Shown: positions 23,250 to 35,198, numbered from the stretch's first letter. The stretch: DNA of 64,000 nt from Anas platyrhynchos (GCF_047663525.1 NC_092589.1:105770001-105834000); one strand, 5' to 3'. Notes: generated by a model not told the origin, from the sequence alone. Numbers and translations are program-made.

Positions 23250-25361
23250 TTTTGTAGAGATGTCCTGTTAGGTGCCAAAATCTGAGCATAATTCATGTGC
23301 CTAAATGGACAGGATATTGATTCATACACATGCTTTGTTAAAGTGACTCAGTAATGTATATGACCCTGGAATTTCCAAGAAGAGCAATCCTTACTCATTT
23401 GCCTGCTGTGGGTAATACAGTCTTGCAGCTCAGTTTTCACAGTATCTTCAGCATCACTGAGCACTCAGCACTGAGATGCACGGCAGATCTCTGTGAGCTG
23501 GATACCCAGAGTTGAATTTGTGCTTCAAAACTGTGGCATTATGTTAACCCAAAGGAACAAACTCCCATCCTTCTCCAGGGATTTTGTTTGTTTGTCTGTT
23601 AGGAAAGGAAGGGCAGTCCTTGAGGCAGGGTAGGAACCAGGACTTGGGAAGCCAGGGTGCCAGGACCTTGCTGTGTCCAGACAGGTTACTTCTGATGTGA
23701 TGCAAATCACCCCGAGGTCCCCAGTGTAAACACCTACACCTCAGTGAGTCACCCACCATCCTTTTGTGTCTGTTCTCAGAAGAACAGGATGCATCTGAGA
23801 TCCAATTCCTCTTGTCTTAAGGTAGACATTTACACATATGGAAAGACGTTCTAAAAGTTCTCTGATTTTAGCGGTTTTGGGGTCTCTTAGTCTGTTAATG
23901 TTCCATTAAACATATACTAATTGGACCTAGAAGCCTTTCCCTGTTTGACATAGACCTGAGGTATGAAGAAACTGCAGTAATGAAGTACCTAAAATGTATA
24001 ATTTCAATCTGCTAGAGTCCATAAAGCTGCAGTTTTCCCAAATCATCCTCTACCCCCATCTACTATTTATTGAGCTTCTCTTCAGCTCACTGTTTTCTTT
24101 TTGACCTGGTTGTCTAATGAGGGATCTGCTGGGAAACACACCAGAGAAATCATTGAATTCAATGTAAATACAGAAAAAAGGGCTGGCTGACATTTAGAGA
24201 ATGACCTTTTGACAGACAAGCCAGAGTATGGTTGAAACACTGCTTCATTCAAGGTTCTAAGAGAGTTATTCCACATAACAAATAATGTAAAAAAAGAAAA
24301 GACATTTGGAAAGCATAGAGCAAGGTTCCCATATCTCAGCTGGTACCCAAGCATAGGCTCAGTTCTATACCATTCAGTACTTTGGCATTATTTTACTCAA
24401 ATTCTTTTTTTTTTTTTTTTAAATAATTGTGTTACTGACAGATCTTTTTAGCATTTCAGCAAAGACACCATGATGAGCTAGACAAACAAATCATTTTTTA
24501 CTTTCTTCATGTTCAATTTCCTTTTTGTTTGCTTATGTCATGTGCCTTATTTTTGTCTCTTCTTCAAAGGTCATTTGATAACACTATTTTTAGAAAACTT
24601 TAAAACATTGCTTTGCCCAGCCAGAATAAACAACATTGCTATTATAGGCTTGTATTATCCTCTTCATATAGAATACAGAGCATCTGAAAAGGCTTTTTCT
24701 GAAAATGTTTGGAGACAATAGGATTGTACAGAGAAAACATTTAATATTTAAAGACTCTTAACCTTTTTAAGTCAAAAATATCTTATGTTCCTTTTGTTTT
24801 TCATTTATAAATAAGTGGTTGGATCGCTCAGCTAGGCACTCCCAGCATCTTGCGCACACAGTTACAATTAGTTTCATTTTCAGTCCAATTATAATCCCTG
24901 AGTAAAAAAAAAAAAAAAAAGACTGGAACAAAATGGAGTAGAAAAACATACTTTAAAATCATGACACAGTATTTTCATGGTTTATCTCAAAGGTCTGGTC
25001 TTTTTAATATAGAGATAATTTGAATGTCTCCAGCTGGCATCAGAATCCCAGTTTGTGACCTGGGAAATAAGGAGTAGTTCTGTTTAATATTATCCATATT
25101 GAAAAATGGAATTAGATATAATGAAAATCTATTTTTTTTTTCAGCACCAGTCAATCACTGAAACAACTGGCTTTTTAATTATTCCAACGTGTTTCACTGA
25201 GATATTGGGCTGGGAAGTTTAGGAATGCCATGTACAGCTCTAGATAGGTAATACTGTAATGAACACATATATAGGTTACCCTTCCCAGAGACCATTTCAC
25301 TTAACAAAAAGTTTTATAATGATACTTCATAAAAATATATCATCTCTTACTGATTGATGTG
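23250..25361. other. Intergenic or intronic sequence, no gene seen
   Basis: Unique AT-rich sequence containing a T run at about 24404-24420 and an A run at 24904-24920. No exon, RNA gene or mobile element was recognised. Confidence 0.45.
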
Positions 25362-25402
25362 ATATATTAACATAATATATATTAACATAATATATATTAA
25401 CA
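25362..25402. repeat. 15-bp tandem repeat, about 2.7 copies
   Basis: The core ATTAAC recurs at 25366, 25381 and 25396, giving an exact 15-bp period with the unit ATATTAACATAATAT. Homogeneous copies indicate a recent slippage expansion. Confidence 0.85.
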
Positions 25403-27230
25403 ACCACAAAACCTCCAATGCTTGCACTAGATTGAAGTGGCTTGCTCATGTCACCCAGAAACTGACCCCAGCTCCAACCATTCCACCACATTTCATTTTT
25501 CTTTTTTTTCCTTTTTCCTTCTCAATTCCAAGGTCAATTATCAGCACTTTTAAAAGCCTCTCAGTAAAAAACATGGTGACAGGTACAATTGCAAACTTCA
25601 CAGACCACGCTCAGGAATTCATTGCTGAAAATGTTGTTCTCTACACTTCGATTCACACTTCAAAATGATGTGTCTAATATTTTATAAATTAATATGATTT
25701 AGAAAGTGACTAGACATATTTAAATCAGGCAAAAGTGGAGAGCTGTTTGAAATATGCCTTCTGACACAGCTCTCTGATCAGCATCTCTTTGACTCACTTT
25801 GGTGGCATTATTGGCCATTTGGCTGTATTTGAGTTTCATGCTGTTTTTCTCGTTGGATTGCTGGGTTCCCTCTCATTTCTACTGAGAGAGGCTCAGGACA
25901 TGACATTTGATTATGGACTTCAACCTCTGGGATTCAGATTTTCAGAGACTACATCTCTTTATGGTATCAAGAAGCCTTTCTCAGAGGTATGTGAGGACCA
26001 CAGTTCAGATCCGGCGCTGAATTCAAATTGCAAAGACATGGAGGACAATTGTTTAGTTGCTTTACATGCAATTAGACAGCTGGTGAAAATTACCTTCCCA
26101 TTGGGGTAAGTGCAAACTGTGCTTCAAGTTACACTTTGAGTTACACGAGTTAACATGCAAGTTAAGGTTTCGCTGTAAGTAAACACTGCTTCTATTAATT
26201 TACATCAGCATCACTGATGAGTGGATTTGGCCCACGTCCAGAACAATTTCACATCATAAAAAAGCCCATTTTTTAAGCCCTGATGATTTTCTCACTTCCT
26301 GAATTCTATATTACCGTGAATTTGAGCATAATTAAGGTTCCTGTCATTTCATCCACTGCCAGCAGAAACAGAAGGGCTTTTATTCCATAATTACTTGTTT
26401 TTCAGTGTCCATAAAAACGATTGTTTGCGTTCACATTGCTGGCACTCACAGGTGAGGAGAAGAGCATGAAAGAGGAAGCACTCCTGTGTGTAGATCTGCA
26501 AGCACCTGTAATAACAAAAATACTGTGACCTACAGCTTACTGTATTTTGGAGTTTAAAAACCAACCAACAAACAAATAAACACATGCACAAAAATAAATC
26601 TGAAGATCTCTCTCCCTCATGGTGTTTCCTGATCAGCTGCATCACCCCCAATTACATCTACAGGAGTGGGGATAGCTCTCGGAGCAGTGTTTTTGACAGC
26701 TGCAACAGCTGCTAATGCACGAAGCCAAAGTGCTTTTGAATCCAGTGTGCAACAGGACAGAGCTTGTCCTCCCCTTCTCTGTCTTTTAAAAACTGCAGCA
26801 GAACTGTTTGGGGATTGAGACTTCCCTTGGCATCTGCTAGCCTAGGCTTTGCCTGGCTGAGTGCATTTAGACACAGTCTAGGCAGTTTATAAACCTGGCA
26901 TCAAGACAAGGCATAGATCTGTGTGGGTATTTACTGCCTCTCCCATTTAGATTGATGGGAGATGGGTTCTGGCCTAATTGGCAGTTTAGCGCATTGGTAA
27001 GGCTGGTTTAGGAGAGAGCAGGAGCATTTCAAGGGTTTTAAAATACTTGTAAATGTGCTGACCAAGCAAACAACATCTGAAAGGACCTAATAGGATAATA
27101 ATTGTTTTATCAATTCAGCTCTTTGCCAAAGCAAAACACTCAAGGCAGGTTTTGGAGCGGTCTACCCCATTAGGAGAACAGCAAAACCTTTTTCTAAGTG
27201 AAAGAAAATATAACAGTTTTTGTTTAGGGT
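25403..27230. other. Intergenic or intronic sequence, no gene seen
   Basis: Unique sequence. A 106-codon frame at 25789-26109 has no recognisable domain. The last four bases (GGGT, 27227-27230) are the left copy of the target duplication of the retroviral insertion that follows. Confidence 0.45.
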
Positions 27231-27280
27231 TGTTATATTTGGAGTGGTAATTCGTGTGGAGAAAATGGTTGATATTAATA

Positions 27281-27293
27281 AAGAAGGGGGAGA
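27281..27293 (+). other. Polypurine tract-like sequence
   Basis: AAGAAGGGGGAGA is directly followed by TTTGGGAATGTGG. In many retroviruses such a tract primes plus-strand synthesis and lies immediately before a TG-starting LTR, so an LTR edge near 27295 is likely. It lies 50 bp inside the outer TG terminus, which needs explaining. Confidence 0.6.
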
Positions 27294-27524
27294 TTTGGGA
27301 ATGTGGTCATGGGGGTTGGAAAGCCCCGTGGTTGAGATACCAGTAGACTCTTAACGACGAGGCCATCAGGAATATAAAAGAGTTTAGAGGGAACAAAGAA
27401 GGGTGATTCAGGAGACTCCATGCAGCCTGGGGTTTCTTGTTCTCCAGGTGGTTCTCTTGTTCTCCAGCCATTAAGGCATGGATGTTTCTGGGTGTTTGCT
27501 GTTGTTACATTCAAAGTTGTTTGA

Positions 27525-27574
27525 CCAATGAAAAGTTGTTTTGAAAAGAACTGCTATGGAGAGAAGGGTATAAG
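27525..27574 (+). promoter_or_regulatory. LTR-like core promoter: CCAAT box and TATA box
   Basis: CCAAT (27525-27529) stands 40 bp upstream of TATAAG (27569-27574), the usual spacing of a retroviral U3 promoter. Initiation would be expected about 25-30 bases further on, close to the A-rich stretch at 27590-27615. Present-day activity is not known. Confidence 0.6.
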
Positions 27575-27637
27575 AGGGGAGCCTGCCCTCAAGAAGAAGA
27601 AGAAAAAAAAAAAAAGGCAACATGATGAAGTTACATC

Positions 27638-27643
27638 AATAAA
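27638..27643 (+). terminator. Polyadenylation signal AATAAA in the LTR-like region
   Basis: AATAAA lies about 65 bases after the TATA box, where a short R region would place it. Together with the promoter boxes it supports calling 27295 to about 27690 an LTR. The end of U5 and the primer-binding site could not be fixed; a TGGAGACCAG string near 27682 is only a weak candidate. Confidence 0.5.
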
Positions 27644-27854
27644 GAAGCAGGAAAAAGAAGTGAAGAGGAACAGGCTGGCAGAATGGAGACCAGGATGGGA
27701 ACAGGCGCTTTGATTGCCTCATGAAGAGAGGTTCGGCCAAACTCAGCAAATCGCTCAGAGAAGCTTGTACAGAAAGTCGCTGGAAATGGGCGCACTGGAG
27801 CTGGAGAGAAGCTCAAGCTGAGAGAAGCGGACCCATGCACACAGCTGCCTCTCG

Positions 27855-27860
27855 CTGGTA
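27855..27860 (+). promoter_or_regulatory. Splice-donor-like site in the retroviral leader
   Basis: CTG|GTAAGC, with GT at 27858-27859, fits the vertebrate 5' splice-site consensus. It sits 17 bp upstream of the gag-like ATG, where many retroviruses place the donor for subgenomic env mRNA. Confidence 0.45.
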
Positions 27861-27874
27861 AGCAGTTGCGCATT

Positions 27875-28192
27875 ATGGGGAATCATACGTCCTTAGAAAC
27901 AAAGACTGTCCTGGTAACCTTACAGCTTATTCTCCTTATTAACAATCGGATAGTTTATGATCCTGAAACATGGGACCAAACTGAGGTCAAGGTGTGGGAC
28001 TCTGCAACTAAAAACGACGAGGTTGCGGTGGGATTGCTCAGCACCTGGCGAGCAATCTCTGAGGCCTTAAAGAGCCATGTGGGACCACAGTCAGAAACGT
28101 GTGGTTTGCCAGATAGTGGGGGAGCTGCGGGCTCCTTTACTGATCCGACTGCTACACCATCGAAGGTCTTTGCTGTTCCCACCCCATGGTGA
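27875..28192 (+). pseudogene. gag-like: Truncated retroviral gag, matrix-like region
   Basis: An ATG-initiated frame of 105 codons starts MGNHTSLE. Glycine at position 2 with serine at position 6 fits the N-myristoylation signal used by many retroviral matrix proteins to reach the plasma membrane. The following ~70 residues are helical in composition and contain a 'WDQTEV...LLSTWRAISEALKSH' stretch resembling the tryptophan-bearing helices of matrix domains. After about residue 75 the sequence becomes Gly/Ser/Pro/Thr-rich, as a matrix-capsid linker would. A stop at 28190-28192 ends the frame before any capsid major homology region or zinc knuckle, so no complete Gag can be made. The other frames downstream hold no recognisable retroviral domain. 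Assignment rests on position behind an LTR and leader, the myristoylation signal and overall character, not on a database match. Confidence 0.6.
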
Positions 28193-28336
28193 CCTGGACG
28201 TGCCTTTTGACCCAGGCCTCTTGGCCTTCACAAGGAGATGGATGTGCTTTTCTTTGGTCCAGGAAGAACGGGATACATAAGGCCTGAAGACCGAGTTGCT
28301 TGACAACGTAAAGCAAGACATACTGTTCAAAGGGAA

Positions 28337-28388
28337 TGGAAAATGGAGACTTGTATGTAATCAAGAAAAGGAGTGGAAAATGGAGACT
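28337..28388 (+). repeat. Direct repeat of TGGAAAATGGAGACT inside the retroviral insertion
   Basis: A 15-base unit occurs identically at 28337-28351 and 28374-28388, 37 bp apart. Short direct repeats of this kind are common in U3 enhancer regions of LTRs, which would make the segment after 28300 part of an LTR. That role is inferred. Confidence 0.7.
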
Positions 28389-28641
28389 GTAAAGTCATGG
28401 AACTTAAAGGATTGTTTGTTACCTTTTCTGATTGTACACATGTTTAGGTATACTCGGGTTTAGTACGTAAAAGCCATGTTTGTTCTATATGTTTAGAATG
28501 TTTGATGTTCGTGTGTGCATGTTGGTGGAGCATACACTCCCCGCACACCCAGCGCTGTTTACTTGCCTTTTATACCTTTTAGAAATATTTGTTTTATAAA
28601 TATTACAAAATTCTGATTGAGTTGAGACCTCATTTATAACA

Positions 28642-30934
28642 GGGTCAAACAATGCAAAATGCTTCCTGCAGTGAAACTATACCTTACCTTGAGGATTATG
28701 TAGTATTCCAGCCATGCAGATTCAAAGAGATGGGTGAATGGCAATTGAGATGGCTAGGCTAAGAAGAGCTTTTCTTATAGATTAATCTTAGCAGTTTGGC
28801 TTATTTAGCCTAACCCTCTGAGGCAAAGGGGAAAAAAATGACCCTACATCTGGTACATTTTAGGGGGCTGTAGTCATTTTGTGAGTACAGGGGAAAATAA
28901 ATGGGTAGGACCAGTGTAATAGGCATCATGCTCTGATATTGAGAATCCGATTGCTAAAAAGTATTTAAACCAACCAAACAAACAAGAAACAACAACAAAC
29001 AATTGACCAAATTCACAAATAGACCTGGGATGAACAAATCTGTATTTCTTCTTAGCAAATAAAAGTAAACACACAGATTTTAGAAGAAACCACTTAAAAC
29101 CTGCACTCTAATGCTTTCCTGCTACCACTGGTAAAATGCCAGCAAAGACTGAATCTCAGCTGATGCCAGAGAGGAAATGAGAGGCATTAGAGGCTGAGTG
29201 CCTAATTCCTGCATCCTGGCACGCTGCCCTGCTGTGATTTTAAAAGGTGGGGATTGGCTAATCGTTCACAATTGTGTTGTTAAAAGAAAAAGTAATCCAA
29301 TTCCAGCAATGGCAACCCAAGCAATATCACAGATTAGAGGTAGCAACAATTTACCATCCAGATTTAGCACTGAAAGGCTTACATTAACTGTATGGAAATA
29401 AAAGCATCATGCCTGTGATTCAAACTGAGATCTCTCCCCTCACCTGGGAAATGGCTGAGAGCATCGATCCCTGCCCTGGCCACTCAGGGAGCTGTTGAAG
29501 AAAGATGGAGGCAGACACAATGCCCAAGCTTAGCTGTGCAGCAATTCCTTTAGGAGATAATTTTCTCCTCAGTCTTACAGTCACCAATGTATACTGTGCA
29601 CTGAGAAATCCACTGAAGAGTTCAAAACACATAAAGGTGATGCAGGCTCAAAGAGTTTCTGACAATGCTGGGTGAAGGCTAGGAATTCTTAGAGAAGATA
29701 TAATGTGGGCTTGTCCTAGTTCTATATTGTTTTCCTCCAAATCTGCTTTCAGGCCATTGTCAGAGAAATAAACATTTAATTCAAGGAAGTTCCACAGTTT
29801 CTATTGTGAGCTCAGCTTATATAATCTTTCCTTGCTTTTTAGAGGCTAAGCTTAGTTTAAAGGAGGGAAATTGGGTGATGGACTATACAGCTCCTCGCCT
29901 ATCTGACCTGCCTTTAGCTGGAAGAACTAGGAAAACAGCAAAGGGAGCCCATGGAGGCTGAGACTGCACAGACCATCATAGTGATCACGCATGCAAGGAG
30001 CACTGTTGGCAGCCCTTGGTAAGAAGGCATAGACCAAAATACCTGTGGAAAGAAGTGAAGAAAAACTCCTCTCCAAACCTTCCCCCTGGGGGAAGCAGTG
30101 GTGGCCACAGCTCCACTGACCCTGGTGCCCCCAGGCAGGGTCGCACTGCCCAGCTGAGAAGATGAAAGATACTGGCCTGAAGCTTCACCTGCTCAGATAA
30201 TATCAACTTCTGTTTCAGCACCAAAATGGAAATGAGAAAAATGTACCTGCAGGAATAAAACTGTCAAGGATTAAGGGGATTAATTGGAGAGAAATCATGT
30301 TCTTCTATCTGTGACTGATGTTGGATTTTTCACTTTCAGATACTCTCCTGTTTAATCTCCTCGAGGCATGTTAAGGTACAAAAATAAAATTAAAAAAAAA
30401 ATAAAATCTAGAGCTTAACTTCAGAGAGTGCTTTATCACAAAGTCAGGAAAAATAGAAAGCACTCTTTGTAGGTGGAAATCATCTCGCCTGAACCAGCTA
30501 CAGATCTGTGTGTGGGTGGGAGGGAAGAGGGTGTCTATTTATTTATTTTTACTTAAATGGCATCAATATGTTTTTGACTTTCAAAAGACGGTCAATTAGA
30601 AACAAAAGAAAGGGAAGAAGAGAGAGTGCTGGGAAGTGGAAGATACTTCAGCACAGCAGAGCGTTGCTGTGAGGATAAGGAATATATCCTGGCTTTACAG
30701 TGCTGCGCTGCAGTGGAAGAATAGAGTTACTGGAGCTAAGGAGGTGAGTTTATCTTAATATACTTGTGTTTCTAGGATTATTTTTTTTTCAGATGTAATG
30801 CTACAAAGGGGTGTGTGAAAAGGTCAAACAGCTCATTTTAGAGTTTCTGTTTGCCAGCAGACCCACAGGAACACAGCCTTAAAAATCCTTCTCAGCAGCT
30901 GATACAGCTTACACCTGGCCAGGCTGCAGGAGCA
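28642..30934. other. Intergenic or intronic sequence, no gene seen
   Basis: Begins with the right GGGT target duplication of the retroviral insertion. The rest is unique AT-rich DNA with a low-complexity A/T block at 30380-30412. Frames are short and unrecognisable. Confidence 0.45.
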
Positions 30935-30953
30935 GTGGCACTCGGGGTGCCAC
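30935..30953. repeat. Hairpin GTGGCAC / GTGCCAC, also found at 59418
   Basis: Arms 30935-30941 and 30947-30953 are exact reverse complements around a TCGGG loop. A 15-mer CAGTGGCACTCGGGG starting at 30933 is identical to one starting at 59416, where the same arms enclose a loop two bases longer. Confidence 0.65.
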
Positions 30954-33333
30954 ATCCCATCCAAAGGGAGTGGAGCACTGTGTTCTGTAAAATATGGTGT
31001 GGAGGGTCTGTTAGGGAGTGCCGGCCCTCCTGCACGAGAGGACGTAAGAGCGTCTCTCTGTCAGCTTGCACAAATCAACTGCAACGGCCAAAGCCAAGGC
31101 ACCCCAAATGGCTGGCCTGCAACTATTTGGGGCAATCAGCAACAAAAGCACATCCTGCAGGATGGCGAGGCTCCTGGGCATGGCACTGGCATGTTCACCC
31201 AAAGTATGAAATATTAGGAGACCCTGCAGCTATATGAATCCTTAAATGCAGGACCATGTAAATAGTGGAGTGGGCAGACCTGCTGATCATAGTGAAGGCA
31301 TCTAGATTTCAAACAAGGAAAATCATGCTAAAGGTAAAGGAACAGAACAATTGTACACCTTCTTTCTGAGGTCAGCTCTTCAAAGCACAGTCTTTAGGTC
31401 CCTGTACATCCATACAGCCCCTTGCACAAAGTGGTCTTCATGCCAGCAGCTGCTGCTCTGGGCTTATGCAACCGCCAATGTTTATTAATAACTGTATCAG
31501 TTTTGCATCTCACTCTGTAAAATAGGTTGCACCTCCTCCCACCCCCAGCCCAGTCAATCAAAAGCCCTTAAAATAAATCTTCTCATTCATGCTTATAATC
31601 AAGTCTCACAGAGAAAATAACAGTAGGCATTCACTATCACACAAAATCAGGCTATTATCCCCAAATTCTGCCTGACAGAACAAAAAGATGCCACTTCCAT
31701 TTCTGTCCATGTCCCTCTCAATACTGGCATTATTCTTTTCTCTGACCTTGCTTCTTAGCCTCCCACTGATGACCGCTATTTTGAGTTTAACATGGGGTTT
31801 GTTTATTACCTACATTACCGGAATTCCTCTTCTATCACCGTGATGGATGATTCTCATAGCACGCTGCAGACCGTGCATGAACACGAGGCAGAGTCTGCCC
31901 AGACCCACTCCATAAAACCAAACACATCTGCAGGTTGTGGATAACACTTGGCACTTTACAGAATCTACTCGGTTGTTTTCATAACAGATTTGTATTGTTT
32001 TACAACTTAAAAGCACCGTTTAAAATTTCAGTTTCTTCCAGGAAGCACAAAAGTCTCTCAGATACGGAAGGTAAACGCCAAATAAATTTTTGTAACTGAT
32101 CAAATCATCAGTTAGCAAATGTAAGATCATCAACGTGCTCTGAGTCATCTCTTAATTCCAAGCACAGCTTTGAATATATCGCTGACAGCGATGGTACAGG
32201 TACAATACTTGTTTGTAACATATACATTCAAAAATTGACACCATGTCATTTCAGCAGTAATTGCATCACGGGGAGAAAATCCTGCAATTGGAAAATTAGA
32301 TATAGTGCATTGAAACTCTAGGTAGACTTGCATGTTGTTTAGCAGATGTAATCCAAAATCTATAGATGACACAACTATTTTAACACTTCAGAGACTTGTA
32401 AAGACCAGACAGAAGTGTGCTCACTGGAGCTGGAAATGAGGCTCTATTAGAAAATCAAGCATCTAAGAGTTCCTACATATATCACCACAGTGTTGTCAAT
32501 AGTAACACCCCACATATTTGAAATTAGGCATTATAATTTTCTGTAATTTGTCTGGAGGTTTACTTGGGACATTGCCAGGGCTGGGATGAGGTCACACACC
32601 ATTCTGCTAGGGGAAAGATTATGCGTATTCCATCTTGAAGAATGAAGAAACCCAAATTACCTCTGCAGGTCTTTGATAACTACATATGACACAAAGGGTC
32701 GTGGTGTGCCTAGCTGGAGACTTTCCCAGGCAAGCAGTGTGACCCACACTTGTGGGTAAACAGTGACACTTGTGGAAGGAGAAAACAAGAAGTAGAATTT
32801 AATAATTATTACTTTTTTAAGCTTACACATTTAATTTTAAAATATTACAATAAGTCCCTGTCTTTAAAATCACAGAAGAGGCAGAGAGTAAGAAAAAAGG
32901 AAAACTGAAAGATATTTATCATCTAATTGCTCGCTGTAATATTTTAAAGTCTCTCACTAGCTGATTGTTTGAAATGAGCACAATGCAGAGACAAGGTAAA
33001 GTCATAAATTTCTGGTGTAATACATTCCACAAGAGTTACTCCATCCATTCCCAGAAGGAAATTCACCTAAATGAAAACAACATTCCTAGAACAGCATGTG
33101 AGAAGCATTAGATAGATAGATAGATATACATATTCCTCCAAACAATCTTCTTTCATGTTCCTTGCCATAAGTAATGTCCCATTTTTGATCTTTTAGACTT
33201 AGAAGTTGCCAGTAATTACAATTATGCTTGTGTTGTCTGAAAGGAATGAGATAAAGGGCAGGTATTAAAACTTGTTAGGCTTAATTAAAGTGTTTCCAGA
33301 ATCTTGCTCAGAGAGATGACTTTCTCTTAAAGT
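30954..33333. other. Intergenic or intronic sequence, no gene seen
   Basis: Unique sequence. A 128-codon frame at 30851-31237 has no domain and spans the hairpin. A (TAGA)n microsatellite is at about 33109-33127. Nothing else was recognised. Confidence 0.45.
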
Positions 33334-33358
33334 AAAAAAAAAAAAAAAAAAAAAAAAA
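33334..33358 (+). repeat. Run of 25 A
   Basis: An uninterrupted A run preceded by 'ctcttaaagt'. It could be slippage or the tail of an old processed transcript. No AATAAA stands in the preceding 40 bases and no coding remnant was seen upstream, so a retrocopy is not supported. Confidence 0.8.
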
Positions 33359-35174
33359 TCATTTTTAATGTTATGACATTTCCATCCTTTTGATTATACT
33401 GTTCAATCCATTAATATTTCCACTGAAACCTTTCTATGAAATAACCACAGACCATTGCAATTATGCTTGCATTTTCTGTGCATATAAGACCAGATAATAA
33501 GGATCATATAGTTTTATTCTTCATAGTTCCATTAAATATAATAATGATGTTTAATGGCTTTAGCACCTCTTCACTGATGAATCATTCCATTTGTACAGTT
33601 GCAAACCACAGAAGGGAAACCATGCTCACTCACAAAGGAAACAAAAAAGGAAAAGCAGACAGAAAGGAGTAGAAAGGAAAAAAGACTGTAGAAGTACTAA
33701 GCAGTTCTGACACGATGAGAGCTGTATATCCCTGCATAGCAGCAACATAAACTTATGCAGCTCACAGGCTCCTCAGAAAGGTGGAACATGGTGTCAGAGG
33801 TAAAGGTTTGAGCTTCTTGCCCCATTAAGGGCATAAAATTAGAGAGAATGTGGTAATTTGGCATGAAAAATAGGTGGAGCTGAGGTCCATGAAACTTGCA
33901 GGAGTTAGTAAAAGAGGAGAAAGCTTACTTTGGGGGCCTATCAGGAAGTGTCAGTGTCTGCAGCCCACCTCTCTGAAAGCTTTCACCAGCCCAGAGCCCA
34001 CCACCATTGCTTGCCCATCAGATGCTCAGATGAGCTCCCAGCCACCTGTTTGGGAACAAATGGACAAGAGCATCCATCCCTGCTGGTGCACTGGCCACTT
34101 GCAGGACCCCTGGTGGCTTAGCCCCCAGTACTGTGCACATGAACCACATCTTTCCCTTAGTTTGCTTTTCAAGTGCCTTTAGTAATAGCCAGTTTTCACC
34201 CATGCTCTTTACAGTGCAGCTTCCGAAGGCAAGAACTCACATACAGAAAGAACTCAAGAACTCAAAACAACAGTATATTAAAGTGAAATTTGTATTCTTC
34301 CTACAAGAGCACACTGTTACAATCACCAAACCAGAATAAAAGCTTTGGATCCCTCCCCCTAAAGAGAAACATCTAGCAGACGACTTTAGGAGAGAGTTTC
34401 TCTGGCTGTTTGAAAGAGAGATGGCCTTCTCCCTTTTCTCCTCTCCTCTCTAAACACTTTGCCCTTGGAGACTGCCAGGGGCAGGTTTCACCACCTGAAA
34501 TACTCCTTCTGTGGCACACATCCCTTTGGGGGAGAGGCCACTGCTTCTCTGACCTATCCTCTATAACAGGCTGGTAGGAGGAGGTCTTAGCCAAAATGCA
34601 CCCTGAAGGAAAGGAGAAGAAGTGGTTAGTACCACTAACATACAAAATGTAAGAAATCTCACATTTTCAGCTCACACAGTTGGGCTCTTTAGTATTGATG
34701 AGGTCCTGAGAAGTATGCACAGGCCATAAATGGTGTGTGAAAGCTGTCTAGAAGGATATACAGGTAGAATATAGGACTGTTATAATCAAGAGACACCTGG
34801 GCTCTCAGTCTGAAAGCAGAGGTCTGTCCAAAATAAAGGTTTAAAATGTGCACATCAAAGCATTAGTTCTGCACCATGAAAGTGCTATCTTCTGCATTTC
34901 ACTAGACCTATTTGCAGTTGCTCTAAGACACTGTTTCTTTCAGATAAGAGCAATGCTGTAAATGTCAAGGTCAGAGTGCTGGGGGGATGCTGTGCTGTAA
35001 TCTATAGAGCTCCACATTTTTTCTCCATCCAGATTTCTAAACCTGTCCTACTTGAGGGAATCTATGTAATTTAGAACGAGAACCCCACAGGGCACCATTC
35101 AGTCAATACAAAATGCCATCAGATCACTTGGGGTAAAATCTTTTGTTGACTTTCCTGACATCTGGCTTTATTCA
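33359..35174. other. Intergenic or intronic sequence, no gene seen
   Basis: Unique sequence. Frames at 33874-34182 (plus) and 34373-34645 (minus) are about 90-100 codons without a recognisable domain. Confidence 0.45.
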
Positions 35175-35198
35175 GTATTTATTTATTTATTTATTTTT
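35175..35198. repeat. (ATTT)n microsatellite
   Basis: About five TATT/ATTT units in unique flanks. Simple repeat only. Confidence 0.85.

Larger units (their letters stand above)
27231..28641 (+). mobile_element. Endogenous retrovirus-derived insertion, heavily shortened or rearranged
   Basis: The 1,411-bp insertion begins TGTTAT and ends ATAACA, an inverted pair of the TG...CA kind that retroviral integrase leaves. It is bracketed by identical GGGT at 27227-27230 and 28642-28645, a 4-bp target duplication. Inside lie, in order: a polypurine tract (27281-27293), an LTR-like promoter with CCAAT, TATA and AATAAA (about 27295-27690), a leader with a splice-donor-like site (27857/27858), a gag matrix-like frame (27875-28192), and a terminal segment with 'catacactccccgcacaccc' and 'agcgctg'. 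I associate that last segment with avian LTR R/U5 regions. No pol or env was found. The order is odd: a polypurine tract normally precedes the 3' LTR, yet here a gag start follows. The family could not be named. Confidence 0.75.

Noticed and set aside
27682-27700. TGGAGACCAGGATGGGAA as a lysine-tRNA primer-binding site
   Set aside because: Only about 11 of 18 positions agree with the site I had in mind, and no CA-ended U5 stands directly before it.
27226-28645. A 5-bp AGGGT target duplication for the retroviral insertion
   Set aside because: It would require the element to end in AC. Keeping the standard CA end leaves a 4-bp GGGT duplication; the extra A is shared with the terminus.
33200-33358. 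A25 as the tail of a plus-strand retrocopy
   Set aside because: No AATAAA upstream at the usual distance and no coding remnant; CR1 elements do not end in poly(A).
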